From SIG480 sp045595605 (GTDB lineage: Bacteria > Bacillota > Clostridia > Oscillospirales > JAAYXM01): a stretch of DNA of 64,000 nt. The stretch is taken from positions 1-64,000 of the forward strand of contig JAZOAS010000149.1 of the NCBI GenBank assembly GCA_045595605.1, given 5' to 3'. Below the pieces are notes generated by a model. That model searched no databases, was not told the origin of the DNA, and saw only the letters and a list, made by a program, of their open reading frames with translations. Positions within the stretch are counted from its first letter, which is position 1. Each line of letters begins with the position of its first letter. Both the position numbers and the translations under genes were made by a program. Shown here piece after piece: positions 49,818 to 60,260 of this stretch.

Positions 49818-51050
49818 ATGATGCTTAAAAAAATATTAATGATAAGTAATCATGATATCTGGGGCGATTTAAACACTTTCTCGCCGATGCTTAAAATATT
49901 GCAAAAACTTAGCGCGGAAGGTGTTCACGTCGATTTCGTTACAACAGAAAAAAAGAAGGAATATGATGAAGCATCACAGAAGTTTGGTGAACCGGTAGAA
50001 TATATAGCAGATAATATAATTATAGACAGAATAAAGGTTTTCTCGCCGAGAACATTGGCTTTTCTTTACAGAAACAAGTTCCTTAAAAGATTGTTTTCAA
50101 AATTAATGACAGAAGTTTTATTTCCGATAAAAGTATATAATAAATACAAAAACTGCAAAGGCTATGACATTGTTTATGGATATGAGATATACGGAGTAAA
50201 AGTTGCGAAAAAGTTATCCGAAAGGTATAATAAGCCACTTGTAACAAGGTTTCAGGGGAGCTTTATCAGGTCGTGGGAAGAGAAATTCGGGGTTAGATAT
50301 TGCAAAAAAAAGTACAAGTTGCATTATCGGGCACTTGAAACAAAGGCAGATCTGATAATAATGACAAACGATGGAACTGAAGGGGATAAAACACTCAAAT
50401 CTCTTGAGAACGCAGAAAATATGAGGTTCTGGCGCAATGGATTTGACTTTTCCCCTCTGTCTGAAGATAAACCCACATTGCGAACAAGACTGAATTTGGA
50501 ACAAGATGTGTTCTATACTGTGTCTGTTTGCAGACTGGCAAAGTGGAAACGATGTGAAAGGATAGTGGAAGCATACAAAAATCTTGGGATTTCTTCGTCA
50601 AAGATCAAGCATCTTTTCGTTGGAGATGGCGAAGAACGGCAGCGACTTGAAGATTTGATTCGCTCATATGGACTCGGAGAGTATTTTGTTTTCTGTGGAA
50701 GTCAGCCACATGAGAAGGTTAAGGAATATTTGCAGGCTTCAGATGTGTTTCTCTCGTTCTTTGACAGCACAAATTCGGGAAATCCGTTGATTGAAGCAAT
50801 TAAAATAAATCTCCCTATCATTACATATGATGTCGGAGATACAAATACTGTTATTACAAACGGAGAGAATGGTATTTTGCTTAACGAACCGAACCCGGAG
50901 CTGATTGCAAAGACGATAGAAGAGCTCTTTTCAAATGAGCAATTGAGAGAAAAGCTTATCGAAGGAACAAAAGAATCTTCGAATATGTTTTATTCGTGGG
51001 ATGTAAGAGTACAAAATGAGTTGGACGAATTGAAGAGATTGGTTCGGTAA
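49818..51050 (+). CDS. Glycosyltransferase family 4-like
   Basis: A 410-aa GT-B protein. C-terminal half has VCRLAKWKRCERIVEAYKNL, LFVGDGEERQRLEDL and the donor-site SGNPLIEAIKINLPIITYD. The usual first Glu of E-x7-E is replaced (STNSGNPLIE), which may alter donor choice. GGGAG lies 9 nt before ATG-ATG. Confidence 0.82.
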   Translation: MMLKKILMISNHDIWGDLNTFSPMLKILQKLSAEGVHVDFVTTEKKKEYDEASQKFGEPVEYIADNIIIDRIKVFSPRTLAFLYRNKFLKRLFSKLMTEVLFPIKVYNKYKNCKGYDIVYGYEIYGVKVAKKLSERYNKPLVTRFQGSFIRSWEEKFGVRYCKKKYKLHYRALETKADLIIMTNDGTEGDKTLKSLENAENMRFWRNGFDFSPLSEDKPTLRTRLNLEQDVFYTVSVCRLAKWKRCERIVEAYKNLGISSSKIKHLFVGDGEERQRLEDLIRSYGLGEYFVFCGSQPHEKVKEYLQASDVFLSFFDSTNSGNPLIEAIKINLPIITYDVGDTNTVITNGENGILLNEPNPELIAKTIEELFSNEQLREKLIEGTKESSNMFYSWDVRVQNELDELKRLVR

Positions 51051-51063
51051 AGGTGTAAAGAGT

Positions 51064-51822
51064 ATGTCACAAATTATAGTTTGCTTAAGATACGATGACT
51101 GGGGCGCTTATGAAGAAGCAATGCAATATGATATGAAGTTGATCGATATTGCAGATAAATATAATTGCCCAATTACATTATCCGTAGTTCCGCAGGGAAA
51201 AAACCTGAAAAAGCATAAAAGAGAGTTGTTCAGCAAGAAATTTTATAACGCGCTTCGGGAAGAAAAAATTGAGATTGCATTGCACGGGTATAAGCACAAG
51301 CGAGGGATTCTAGAAAAGCTTCTTCATGTATATGGAGAGTTTGGAAAGAAACCGCTGTTTATTCAAAAAAGACAGTTAAAAAGAGGCACATATAACCTTG
51401 CGGAGCAGCTCGGACAAAAAGTAAAAGTATTTGTTCCTCCGTTTAACACGTATGATAAGAATACAGTAAAAATATTGGCAGAAGAAGGTTTTGAACTGAT
51501 TTCAGACGGGCCGTCGGCGAACAGAATGTTCGGGCGTGATGCAACAAGCGGAAAAATAAAGCGGTTGCCGTTTACTTGTGGAATAGAAAGTATACTTGAT
51601 CTTGTGGAAAAGATAGATAAAGCGGAAAGTAGTGCTACATACTGTATTGTTGCATTGTTTCACTATTATAACTATAGCATTGATAAGGTAGAAGAGTTGG
51701 TTTCACAGCTCTCTGAAAAGAACAATGTATGTTTTTCATCTCTGAAAAACATACAAAAAAGCATCGGATTGAAGAATATATCTGAAATGGAGTCAACCAA
51801 AGAGAAATATTATCGTATATAG
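51064..51822 (+). CDS. DUF2334 polysaccharide deacetylase-like protein
   Basis: A 252-aa protein of the polysaccharide deacetylase superfamily. CLRYDDWG holds the metal Asp pair, IALHGYKHKRG the His pair and FVPPFNTYDKNT the family's third motif. Could remove acetyl groups from the polymer's amino sugars, fitting a bacillosamine-containing glycan. No signal peptide, so a cytoplasmic role (lipid-linked or nucleotide sugar) is implied. Confidence 0.8.
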   Translation: MSQIIVCLRYDDWGAYEEAMQYDMKLIDIADKYNCPITLSVVPQGKNLKKHKRELFSKKFYNALREEKIEIALHGYKHKRGILEKLLHVYGEFGKKPLFIQKRQLKRGTYNLAEQLGQKVKVFVPPFNTYDKNTVKILAEEGFELISDGPSANRMFGRDATSGKIKRLPFTCGIESILDLVEKIDKAESSATYCIVALFHYYNYSIDKVEELVSQLSEKNNVCFSSLKNIQKSIGLKNISEMESTKEKYYRI

Positions 51823-51834
51823 GCGGTTAACTAG

Positions 51835-53295
51835 ATGAAAAACGGAATTTTTAGGGATGTAAGTGTAATTACAATATCTAAAATTGCAAGCGCGTTGATT
51901 TCATTCATCAACACAGCACTTTTGTCCCGTTTCAGAACATTAAGCGAATATGGCACATATACACAGATGATTTTGGCGATTTCTTTAGTTGTCACAATCT
52001 GCGACCTTGGTCTCCCGTATGCTGTTACATATTTTGGGTCAAAAGCCGAAAATGAGTGTGACAGGAGACACTTTTTCAGCGTATTTTATACAGTAGATAC
52101 CGTAATGAGTATTCTTATCGGAATAATAATGATTGTAGCTGTTCCGATTTTGAAGCAGTACTTCAACAATGACTCGTTTTCGCTATATTGGTATTTTCTG
52201 CTCGCCTATCCGTGGATAAGAATTATTGATGCTACAATGGAAAATGCATTGGTTATCGCAGAGAAAACATTATGGATAGCGATATATAGGTTGATTTACG
52301 GCGTGTCCTCGTGTCTTATAGTTGTAATTATAAAGGTACTGGGGCTTGGTTTCAACGAGTATATGGTTTCATATACAGTTGTTTTAAGTTTATTAACTGT
52401 AACTGAGTATATTCTTCTTTCAAAAGCATTTGGTAAGCTTAAGCCAGCATTTGATAAAAAACTGGTCAAAGAGGTTTTGAAATATGCATTGCCGGTAGGC
52501 TTGGCATCCGCGGTAGGAACGATTAATATTGAACTTGATAAATTGGTTATAGGAAATCTGTGCTCGACAGAAGAGCTCGCGATATATGCAAATGCTTCAA
52601 AAGTTTTGCCGGTTGGATTAATCGCAACAGCTATTAGTATGGTAACATTGCCTTTGATAGTAAAAAAAATATCAGAAGGCAAAAAACAAGAGTCCATAGA
52701 GATCTGGAACAAGGCGATTAAAATTTCTATTGATATCATCTCCACTATAGCTTTTGCTTTGATTGTTTTTGCTCCGGAGGTTATTACTTTTATTTATTCT
52801 GAAAAATATGTTTCGGGAACAGGAATATTCAGAATATACTGCATTTCGTACATAATTGACTGTACATATTGGGGAACAATGCTTAATGCAACGGGAAAAA
52901 CAAAAAATATACTGTATTGTTCAATCATTTCGTGCACGGTAAATGTTATTTTAGATATAGTATTGTATAAGGTGCTTGGAACGGCTGGACCTGCTATTGC
53001 AACGATAATAAGTCAAGCAGTTTTGTGCCTGACGCAGACACTTTTCGCAAAGCGAGTATTAAAAGTAAAAAAACTATTGTGGATACGACCTGTTATTCCG
53101 GTCATATCACGAAATATCGTTATAACAGCACCATTTGCGTTATTGCACTCTTATTTAAGGGCATATACACAGATTAATGGTGTCGTTCTTGCTTTTGCTG
53201 TTGGCGCAGTATGGATGGCAGTATATGTGCTGTTGGAAGGAAAAAAGATTTATGGTCAGTTTGTTGCCCTGAACAGTCAGATAGACAAAAGTTAA
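51835..53295 (+). CDS. wzx: Wzx-type polysaccharide flippase
   Basis: A 486-aa MOP-superfamily membrane protein with about fourteen helices that flips lipid-linked repeat units. IFRDVSVITISKIASALISF opens the family fold; LGTAGPAIATIISQAVLC is typical of the second half. Weak ribosome site (GGCGGTT), probably re-initiation after the preceding gene 12 nt away. Confidence 0.88.
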   Translation: MKNGIFRDVSVITISKIASALISFINTALLSRFRTLSEYGTYTQMILAISLVVTICDLGLPYAVTYFGSKAENECDRRHFFSVFYTVDTVMSILIGIIMIVAVPILKQYFNNDSFSLYWYFLLAYPWIRIIDATMENALVIAEKTLWIAIYRLIYGVSSCLIVVIIKVLGLGFNEYMVSYTVVLSLLTVTEYILLSKAFGKLKPAFDKKLVKEVLKYALPVGLASAVGTINIELDKLVIGNLCSTEELAIYANASKVLPVGLIATAISMVTLPLIVKKISEGKKQESIEIWNKAIKISIDIISTIAFALIVFAPEVITFIYSEKYVSGTGIFRIYCISYIIDCTYWGTMLNATGKTKNILYCSIISCTVNVILDIVLYKVLGTAGPAIATIISQAVLCLTQTLFAKRVLKVKKLLWIRPVIPVISRNIVITAPFALLHSYLRAYTQINGVVLAFAVGAVWMAVYVLLEGKKIYGQFVALNSQIDKS

Positions 53296-53362
53296 GGTTG
53301 AAGGAAGTATTGTTATTATATTAAGTTCCGGCGAAAGAAATCAGGAGATTAGAGGAAAAGTA

Positions 53363-54562
53363 ATGAGTGTAGTTTTAATAGCATTATTGATAGCGTCAAA
53401 GTTGTATTATTTTAATATATTTTCTTTAGGTGTATATAATTTTACACTTTCTGATATGTGTCTGGCTATTTGTTTATTTCAGCTTTTTTTCAAGAATGGC
53501 AAAAAAAGCATCAGGGACAAAGATACAGCGGGCGTTATTAAAGGAATTATTTTAATATCAGTTGCGGGTGCGTTATTGAATTGTTTTTCGTCGTTTGCAA
53601 TAGGTTCAAGCCTTACCTCTACGGTAATGAATCTCATAAAACGCTGGCTTTCGATGCTCATAATCCCGATATATATTTACAGATTTGTTCCTCCTGAGAA
53701 AAGAAAAAAAACAACTAATTGGGTTCTGACTGTCATTATTATATACACATTAACAAACCTGCGAGGGATCATTTCGTCGGATGCTGTTCGCTATACAGCA
53801 GAAGGAACGGTAAACCCCAATATTATAGCAGGTGTCTTTGGTGTGCTTCTTATTTATATGATTAATTCGGAGTATAAGCCGTCATTTAAAATTCCTATGA
53901 TATTGATATCTGCGTTTATGGTGCTGGCGTGTTCATCGAGAGGCGGCGTTCTGGCTCTTGCAATTACAATGCTTTTTATGCTTCTCTTCATGAGTGACAG
54001 CACAATAATAAAGAAATTTCAAATCCTTTTAGTGGCTATAGCTATAATAGCGGTTGGCTTGGCGTTAGGCAAAAAGTTTTTGCCTCAGGCTACAGAACGA
54101 ATTATTGATTCTTTTGTTGGTGGTATCGACAAGACCGCAAGTTACCAATCAAGAATGGGAACATTCTGGGAACTAATGGGTATGATGTTTGAAAACCCTA
54201 AGCTTTTGTTTTTGGGAACGGGATTTGGAAACGGAAATTTGCAGCTGATTACCGCCCGGTACGGAAACAGGATTTCAACTGCTGATAATATGTATGCTGA
54301 CTTGTTTGTATGGTGCGGATTGATAGGAGCACCCTTTATTATTGCAGGCATTGTCAAGACACTTAAGTTAGGAGCAAAGGCCCTAAAAGTAATCCCAAAT
54401 TCAATGGTGCTTATCACAATATACATATTGGCATTGGGATTTACTCAGGATGCGCTTTTCGAGCCGACAGTAGGATGTCTGTACTATACAATTCTGGGAC
54501 TTGAGATTGTCAGATATGTTGACAGCGAAGCTTTTAACAAGCAAAAAATGACAAAGAATTAG
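53363..54562 (+). CDS. wzy: Wzy-type O-antigen polymerase/ligase
   Basis: A 399-aa protein with about eleven helices and a large loop containing QSRMGTFWELMGMMFENPKLLFLGTGFGNG, the Wzy_C-like motif of polymerases (Arg in the loop). Polymerises flipped repeat units outside the membrane. GAGG lies 7 nt before the ATG; 67-nt gap from wzx. Confidence 0.85.
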   Translation: MSVVLIALLIASKLYYFNIFSLGVYNFTLSDMCLAICLFQLFFKNGKKSIRDKDTAGVIKGIILISVAGALLNCFSSFAIGSSLTSTVMNLIKRWLSMLIIPIYIYRFVPPEKRKKTTNWVLTVIIIYTLTNLRGIISSDAVRYTAEGTVNPNIIAGVFGVLLIYMINSEYKPSFKIPMILISAFMVLACSSRGGVLALAITMLFMLLFMSDSTIIKKFQILLVAIAIIAVGLALGKKFLPQATERIIDSFVGGIDKTASYQSRMGTFWELMGMMFENPKLLFLGTGFGNGNLQLITARYGNRISTADNMYADLFVWCGLIGAPFIIAGIVKTLKLGAKALKVIPNSMVLITIYILALGFTQDALFEPTVGCLYYTILGLEIVRYVDSEAFNKQKMTKN

Positions 54563-54577
54563 AGAAAGGACTCTTTT

Positions 54578-55639
54578 ATGATAAGAATAATTTCTCCGGT
54601 AAATGAAGATGAAAACCGCGCGGGGGCTGTTGCTTTTACTTGTTCACGCATAGCAAGGTCAATCAAAGAAGCTTTTTCTGATAGCTTATCATACGCTTTT
54701 TCTTCTGAAAACAAAGCAGTTCAGTTACTGAAAAGTATATATCTTATTTTTAAAACCTATATATGGTTGCTTAAAGGCGATATTGTTGCGTTTATTTATC
54801 CTACAATACCGCTATATCCTGCGACATCGAGAATAAAATATCATATTTCCTCTTTGTTCTATAAAATAATGTTCAAAATAAAAAAGATAAGTGGCGGGAA
54901 GCTGGTTTTTATTATTATAGATTTGCCGAAGGAGCAGGAGGAGAGTTTTAATACCAAACATATACAGATATCCTATGATAAGTTTCTTAAGTTTGAAAAC
55001 AGGATAATCGAAGAGGCATCCAAAATTATTTATTATTCAGAAGGATTTAAGAAGTTAATTGAAGATAGAGAAATAAACAGCAACGCAGAGAGTTTTGTTT
55101 GTTCGGTTGGATATGCGCCCCAGGGGATACCGAAAGGTGACGGTAAGCCCACAAAGATTTTTTATTCGGGTGAGCTTACACGGAGCTATGAAAAAAACAA
55201 GCTTCTTGAGATATGTAATTGCCTTACCGAAAATGAAGAATTGATTGTTTGTGGCAAAAACGGTGAATGGCTTAACGAATTAAAAAATGGCAGAGTTTCC
55301 TATAAGGGATATGTTGATTCAAAAAAGCATGATGAAATTGCAGGACAGTGCGACTTCGGGCTTATTGTATATCCTGATGAGGGGTATTATCGGTATGTGA
55401 CACCGGCAAAGTTAAATGTTTATATTTCGCTTGGTCTTCCTGTCCTTGCAATTTCCAATTTAACCATAAAAAAGGTTTTTGAGACATTCAAGGCAGGAGA
55501 AAGTGTTTCTGAAGAAGAATTTATTCCGACATTCAGAAAATGGTGCGACGAAAAACTATACCGTGATTATCGGAAAGTATATAATGAAGTGGATTATCAT
55601 GCTCTTTATTTAGATTCGATTCGCAGAGCTTTTCAGTAA
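54578..55639 (+). CDS. Divergent GT-B glycosyltransferase
   Basis: A 353-aa protein resembling GT-B transferases of the galactofuranosyl type. Donor-domain signals: KIFYSGELTRSYEKNK, YKGYVDSKKHDEIAGQCDFGLIVYP and AKLNVYISLGLPVLA. No classical E-x7-E. Donor and acceptor unknown. Confidence 0.7.
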   Translation: MIRIISPVNEDENRAGAVAFTCSRIARSIKEAFSDSLSYAFSSENKAVQLLKSIYLIFKTYIWLLKGDIVAFIYPTIPLYPATSRIKYHISSLFYKIMFKIKKISGGKLVFIIIDLPKEQEESFNTKHIQISYDKFLKFENRIIEEASKIIYYSEGFKKLIEDREINSNAESFVCSVGYAPQGIPKGDGKPTKIFYSGELTRSYEKNKLLEICNCLTENEELIVCGKNGEWLNELKNGRVSYKGYVDSKKHDEIAGQCDFGLIVYPDEGYYRYVTPAKLNVYISLGLPVLAISNLTIKKVFETFKAGESVSEEEFIPTFRKWCDEKLYRDYRKVYNEVDYHALYLDSIRRAFQ

Positions 55640-55659
55640 GGGTATGTGGGGGTGTTAAT

Positions 55660-56820
55660 ATGAAAATGACATATGTCAGCGACTCTATATTCTATACGGA
55701 TGGAGAGAATTATTACTGCAAGGTGTATTTTTCTCCTGATGAAATTGTGTCTTTATGTCCGAGAGTCGAACATTTGTTTGTTATCGCCCGTATAAGAAAA
55801 ATCAACCCGAAAGAAAGCTATAAGTTAATATCCTGGTCGAATTGCTCGGTAGAGTTTATAAATGTAGAAGATAAAAACAAAATAAAGCAAATAAGAAACA
55901 TATTCGAAGTTTCAAAAAGACTGAATAGTATCAGCGATATTTCGTATTTGAAATTTTGCTTTATATCTTCATACATTTATGGCTTGCAGATCAAGAAAAA
56001 GCATAACGGGAAGATTTATTTCAGTCAGATGGTGGGAGATCCTGACTGCATCTTATCGTTTTCCTCCTCGAAAGTTAAGAAGCTGTTGTTATCGGCCCTG
56101 AACTTTTTTCAGAAAAAGCTTTATTCTGCTATTGCCAAAAAAATGGATTTGCAAATATTTGTTTCGAACAAACTCAAGGAAAAGTATGCAGTAGAATCGG
56201 TAAAATCAATAGTTGTTAATGAAAATCGCTTCAGAGAAGCAGATATTGTTGATTTGAAAAATGCTGAACCGAACACTATTGGAAAAGGCCTTAAGTTAGT
56301 TTTTGTTGGCAGGCTTTCGCCGGAGAAGAGGGTGCAAGACCTGTTGTTCGCACTTAAAAAACAAAGTGAGGTAAGTCTTAATATTATAGGCGACGGTCCG
56401 CAAAAAGAAGAGCTGGAAGCTTTGACTATACAGCTTGGATTAAATGAAACGGTCGCATTTTCGGGAAGAAAGGAATGGGGAGATGAACTTTTTTCCGAAT
56501 TGAAAAGGCATGATATCCTGGTTCTTCCATCTGAAAACGAGGGACTTCCCTTGGTTATTGCTGAGGCAATGAGTTGTGGGTTGCCTGTAATAGCTTCAAA
56601 TGTCGGAGGAATCCCTGAAATAGTCAGAAATGAAGTGAACGGGCTATTATTTGAAAAAGGCGATCTGAACATGTTGGAAGAAGCCATTAACAGAGTTAAG
56701 GATGGCGAGTTCAGACTTAAATTAGCATCAGAATCTGTGAAGACAGCACATGAGTTTTCGTTTGACAATCAAACAAAAATCTTGAAAAATGAGCTGAAAA
56801 AAATACTGAAGGAAAATTAA
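55660..56820 (+). CDS. GT4 glycosyltransferase
   Basis: A 386-aa GT-B enzyme with a canonical donor site: FVGRLSPEKRVQDLLFAL, IIGDGPQKEELEAL and ENEGLPLVIAEAMSCGLPVIAS. GGGGGTG precedes the ATG. One of the clearer transferases of the operon. Confidence 0.9.
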   Translation: MKMTYVSDSIFYTDGENYYCKVYFSPDEIVSLCPRVEHLFVIARIRKINPKESYKLISWSNCSVEFINVEDKNKIKQIRNIFEVSKRLNSISDISYLKFCFISSYIYGLQIKKKHNGKIYFSQMVGDPDCILSFSSSKVKKLLLSALNFFQKKLYSAIAKKMDLQIFVSNKLKEKYAVESVKSIVVNENRFREADIVDLKNAEPNTIGKGLKLVFVGRLSPEKRVQDLLFALKKQSEVSLNIIGDGPQKEELEALTIQLGLNETVAFSGRKEWGDELFSELKRHDILVLPSENEGLPLVIAEAMSCGLPVIASNVGGIPEIVRNEVNGLLFEKGDLNMLEEAINRVKDGEFRLKLASESVKTAHEFSFDNQTKILKNELKKILKEN

Positions 56821-56821
56821 G

Positions 56822-57964
56822 ATGAAAAATGTTTTGGTTTTAGAATTTATAACATCTTTTGGCGGCGTCCAGGCAGTCTATAAAAACATATTGCCTGAAA
56901 TGGCAAAGGAAAACAAAGTTTTTTTCTTGAATCCATATAGCGAAATGGATGATTTGGAAATTGGACAACTTGATAATATCGAAGTTGTAAAAATGTTATT
57001 AAATTCTGAAAAAGCTCTTGGCTGGAAGCGCGGAGTTTTCAGCAAAATATTAATTTGTTTGAAATATGGAGTCAAATATCTGGCGTATTTTTTCAAAATT
57101 GCAAAGTTTGTCAGGAAGAAAGAGATAAACCTATTATATGTCAGTGGTAAGAAAGAATTTTTATTTGCATATTTGATCAAATGTTTTTGTGGTGTCCCGT
57201 ATATATATCACGCTCATGGATTTGGAAAAGTCACAGACATTAATCGCTTTACAAAGATTGCAATTAATAATGCAGAGTATGTTATATGTGTTTCCAATGA
57301 TGTAAAGAGTAAAATACAGAAAAGTGGAATAGAAAGTGAGAATATTGTTGTTATTAACAATGGATTGAGCTTGCAGAGTGCTGAAGAAAAAATAAAGAAC
57401 GCAAAGCGTTCCGATGAAAGAGAAAAGGGTTTTTTGGTCGTCTTTGCCGGAACGATCCAGGAACAAAAAGGTGTCCTGACATTGGTAAAAGCAGTTATGC
57501 AGTTAAGAAAACAAGGATGCAATATTAAGCTTAATCTTGTGGGCGTCTGCAATAATGAAAGTTACATGAAAGAGATCAAGAATGAGGCTTCGGCGGAAGT
57601 GGTTTCTATTTGCGGATTTGCCGAAAATATCTATGAGTATTTCCTCAATGCCGACCTTATTGTACTTCCGTCAAAAGAGGAAAGCTTTGGCATGGTTCTT
57701 TTAGAGGCAATGTATGCAAGAAAGGCGGTTATAGGCTCAAATATAGGTGGCATACCTGATATCATCGTTGATGGACAGACGGGATATATATTTGAGTGTG
57801 ATAATCATATTGATTTAGCAGAAAAGATACTGAAAGTATATGAAGACAGGGATTTGTGCTGCGCACTGGGTGAGAAAGGCTTTGCTCGTGTGTGCGAGGT
57901 ATTTACTGCTGAAAAGCAAGGGAAAAGGATTAATGCATTAATTAACGGTGAGGGGAATAAATAA
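56822..57964 (+). CDS. GT4 glycosyltransferase
   Basis: A 380-aa GT-B enzyme. GGVQAVYKNILPEM at the N-terminus, VVFAGTIQEQKGVLTLVKA and the E-x7-E loop KEESFGMVLLEAMYARKAVIGS. Starts 1 nt after the previous stop; its own stop overlaps the next ATG by one base, so translation is coupled. Confidence 0.9.
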   Translation: MKNVLVLEFITSFGGVQAVYKNILPEMAKENKVFFLNPYSEMDDLEIGQLDNIEVVKMLLNSEKALGWKRGVFSKILICLKYGVKYLAYFFKIAKFVRKKEINLLYVSGKKEFLFAYLIKCFCGVPYIYHAHGFGKVTDINRFTKIAINNAEYVICVSNDVKSKIQKSGIESENIVVINNGLSLQSAEEKIKNAKRSDEREKGFLVVFAGTIQEQKGVLTLVKAVMQLRKQGCNIKLNLVGVCNNESYMKEIKNEASAEVVSICGFAENIYEYFLNADLIVLPSKEESFGMVLLEAMYARKAVIGSNIGGIPDIIVDGQTGYIFECDNHIDLAEKILKVYEDRDLCCALGEKGFARVCEVFTAEKQGKRINALINGEGNK

Positions 57965-59061
57965 TGGTTATCATAATCCGAGATAATGAGTGTATTGAAC
58001 CAAGAATAAAGACATATGAGGGTTTTTTGACAAAGAACAACATTCCTTTTCTGACATTGGGTTGGGACAGAAAAGGCATTTGTTCAGATGATGAACACCA
58101 TATTTTCTTTAAAAAACGGGCAGAATATGGGAAAAAGATATTCAATATATTGCCGAAGATTGAATGGATGCTCTTTGTAAACAAACAGCTGAGGATAAGA
58201 AAAAAAGATATTAGTGTAATTCATGCATGCGATGTTGATGCTGTTATACCCTCATTTAGATTTGCAAAGAAAAGAAATATAAAGATAATTTTTGATGTTT
58301 TCGATTGGATTAGCTCGGAGCTCGATAACAATTTTGTTTTCAGCTATATTGAAAAACTTGAGAACAAATATTTTGAGAAAAGCGATTTTGTAATTATTTG
58401 TGAAGAAGAGCGAAAAAAACAAGCCGCGACACTTGCAAAAAATTTACTTGTAATGCCGAATATTCCATATAAAGATTATGTACCTGATGTTTCAGTAATA
58501 GAAGAAGTAAAGAGAAGGAAGCGTGATTACAAGTTAACTCTTGGATATGTTGGTGTTTTTGATTATAACAGAGGGCTTGAAGACCTTCTGAGGGCAGTAG
58601 GAGAAGCCGAGGATATTTCTCTTGAAATTGCAGGATACGGTGGCCTCATCGAAACAGTTGAAAATGCTGCAAAAAAGTATAAAAACATACATTTTTGGGG
58701 TTCGGTTGAATATGATAAAGGACAGACCATCCTTTCCCAAACAGATGTTGTTGTAGCCCTTTATTACCTAACAAATCCGGTTCATCGTTTTGCTGCGCCG
58801 AATAAATATTATGAGGCATTAAAGCTGAATAAACCGCTTTTGACAACGAAAGGAACCTTAGTAGGCGAAAAGATTGAAAAGTATAACACAGGAATCGTTG
58901 TTGAGGAAGGGGTCAGTTCGATTCTTGAAGCGGTGAATATTTTCAGCGACATATCAAAACTTGAGGAATTGTCCGAAAACGCCCGTAAGCTTTGGGAAAA
59001 TCACTACAAAGATTATATTGAAAATTTCCTGGAAAAAGAATATAAAAAAATATGCATCTGA
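57964..59061 (+). CDS. Glycosyltransferase, GT-B fold
   Basis: A 365-aa GT-B protein. IIFDVFDWISSE in the acceptor domain, LGYVGVFDYNRGLEDLLRAV and FAAPNKYYEALKLNKPLLTTK in the donor domain. The E-x7-E loop is diverged to P-N-K-Y-Y-E. GAGGGG lies before the ATG. Confidence 0.82.
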   Translation: MVIIIRDNECIEPRIKTYEGFLTKNNIPFLTLGWDRKGICSDDEHHIFFKKRAEYGKKIFNILPKIEWMLFVNKQLRIRKKDISVIHACDVDAVIPSFRFAKKRNIKIIFDVFDWISSELDNNFVFSYIEKLENKYFEKSDFVIICEEERKKQAATLAKNLLVMPNIPYKDYVPDVSVIEEVKRRKRDYKLTLGYVGVFDYNRGLEDLLRAVGEAEDISLEIAGYGGLIETVENAAKKYKNIHFWGSVEYDKGQTILSQTDVVVALYYLTNPVHRFAAPNKYYEALKLNKPLLTTKGTLVGEKIEKYNTGIVVEEGVSSILEAVNIFSDISKLEELSENARKLWENHYKDYIENFLEKEYKKICI

Positions 59062-59078
59062 AACGGTGGGTGAAGCAG

Positions 59079-60260
59079 ATGGTAGAGTCTAATAAGATTT
59101 GTTGTGGTTGTGGTATTTGCGAAAGCCTTTGTCCGACAAATGCTATCAGGATGGAAAAGGACACATTTGGTTTTATGCTTCCTAAGGCTGACGAGAGCAA
59201 ATGCATAGGTTGCACTGTGTGCAATAACAGGTGTCCAATGGGGTCAGAAGAAGCAAAAAACGAATTTAGTCAAAAGTATTATGCAGCAGTTTCCAGAGAC
59301 CATGTTTCCTTGAAAGACAGTGCATCAGGCGGAGCTTTTTTTGTGTTTGCAAAAAAGATAATAGAAGAAGGCGGAGTTGTTTTCGGTTGCATACTTGATG
59401 ACGAACAGATGCCCATCATTACATATGCAGAGCGCATAGAGACCCTAAAAAAAATGCAAGGTTCGAAATATGTGGAAGCAGAAGCGAAGGAATCTTTTTC
59501 GGAGGCAAAAAGATTTCTTGATGAAGGAAGACGAGTTTTATATTCCGGAACGCCATGCAAAGTGGCTGCACTAAGGCAATATCTTAATAAAGAATATGAC
59601 AAGCTCGTTTGCTGTGAAATAATATGTCACGGCGTTGCAAGCAGGGAGCTGTTTCGTGATTACCTTGATTATTTGTCAAGAAAGCTTGGAGGAAGAATTA
59701 TAAGTGTATCCTTCAGGGACAAGAAAAAAGGATGGGGGAATTTATTAAAAATAACCTATGAAAAGGACGGGAAAGTTCGCGAAAAGTTCTTGTCGTATGC
59801 AGAGAGTTCCTACTACTATTATTATGTAGTGAACGCAACTTACAGAGAATCATGCTACGAATGCCCGTTCGCAAAGATAAACCGAGAAGGCGATATTACC
59901 ATCGGTGATTTTTGGGGTGGACGCGCCCTTATTCAGAATGTTGACCCCGATCTTGGCGTTTCCGCAATTATTGTTTCTTCGTTAAAGGGTCAGAGCATAT
60001 TTAATGAATGTTTAGATTTATTCAGTTATGTTGAGACAGAGATGGAAACAATGACGAAAGAAAACCCAAACCTTTTGCACCCCTCTGAACGGGGTTCTGA
60101 AGCAGATTTGTTTTGGAAAACATATTCTGATGGTGGATTTGAAGCCGTGGAGAAGTTGCACAAACAGATGCATAGTAAGAGTATATTAAAAGAAAAAATC
60201 AAAAGAATACTTCCGATGTCATGTATTAAGATTATAAGAAAGATGAGAGGAACTGTATGA
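59079..60260 (+). CDS. F420H2-dehydrogenase-like Fe-S protein, partner of pyruvyl transferase
   Basis: A 393-aa protein with two ferredoxin clusters, CCGCGICESLCP (about 8-19) and CIGCTVCNNRCP (about 44-55), then the coenzyme F420 hydrogenase/dehydrogenase beta-subunit N and C domains (ASGGAFFVFAKKI; YSGTPCKVAAL; CYECPFAKINREGDITIGDFWG). In many Bacillota and Bacteroidota glycan clusters this protein sits beside a polysaccharide pyruvyl transferase, as here (ATGA overlap). Its reaction there is not established. ATG at 59079 follows GGTGGGTG; earlier ATG at 59052 is rejected. Confidence 0.88.
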   Translation: MVESNKICCGCGICESLCPTNAIRMEKDTFGFMLPKADESKCIGCTVCNNRCPMGSEEAKNEFSQKYYAAVSRDHVSLKDSASGGAFFVFAKKIIEEGGVVFGCILDDEQMPIITYAERIETLKKMQGSKYVEAEAKESFSEAKRFLDEGRRVLYSGTPCKVAALRQYLNKEYDKLVCCEIICHGVASRELFRDYLDYLSRKLGGRIISVSFRDKKKGWGNLLKITYEKDGKVREKFLSYAESSYYYYYVVNATYRESCYECPFAKINREGDITIGDFWGGRALIQNVDPDLGVSAIIVSSLKGQSIFNECLDLFSYVETEMETMTKENPNLLHPSERGSEADLFWKTYSDGGFEAVEKLHKQMHSKSILKEKIKRILPMSCIKIIRKMRGTV

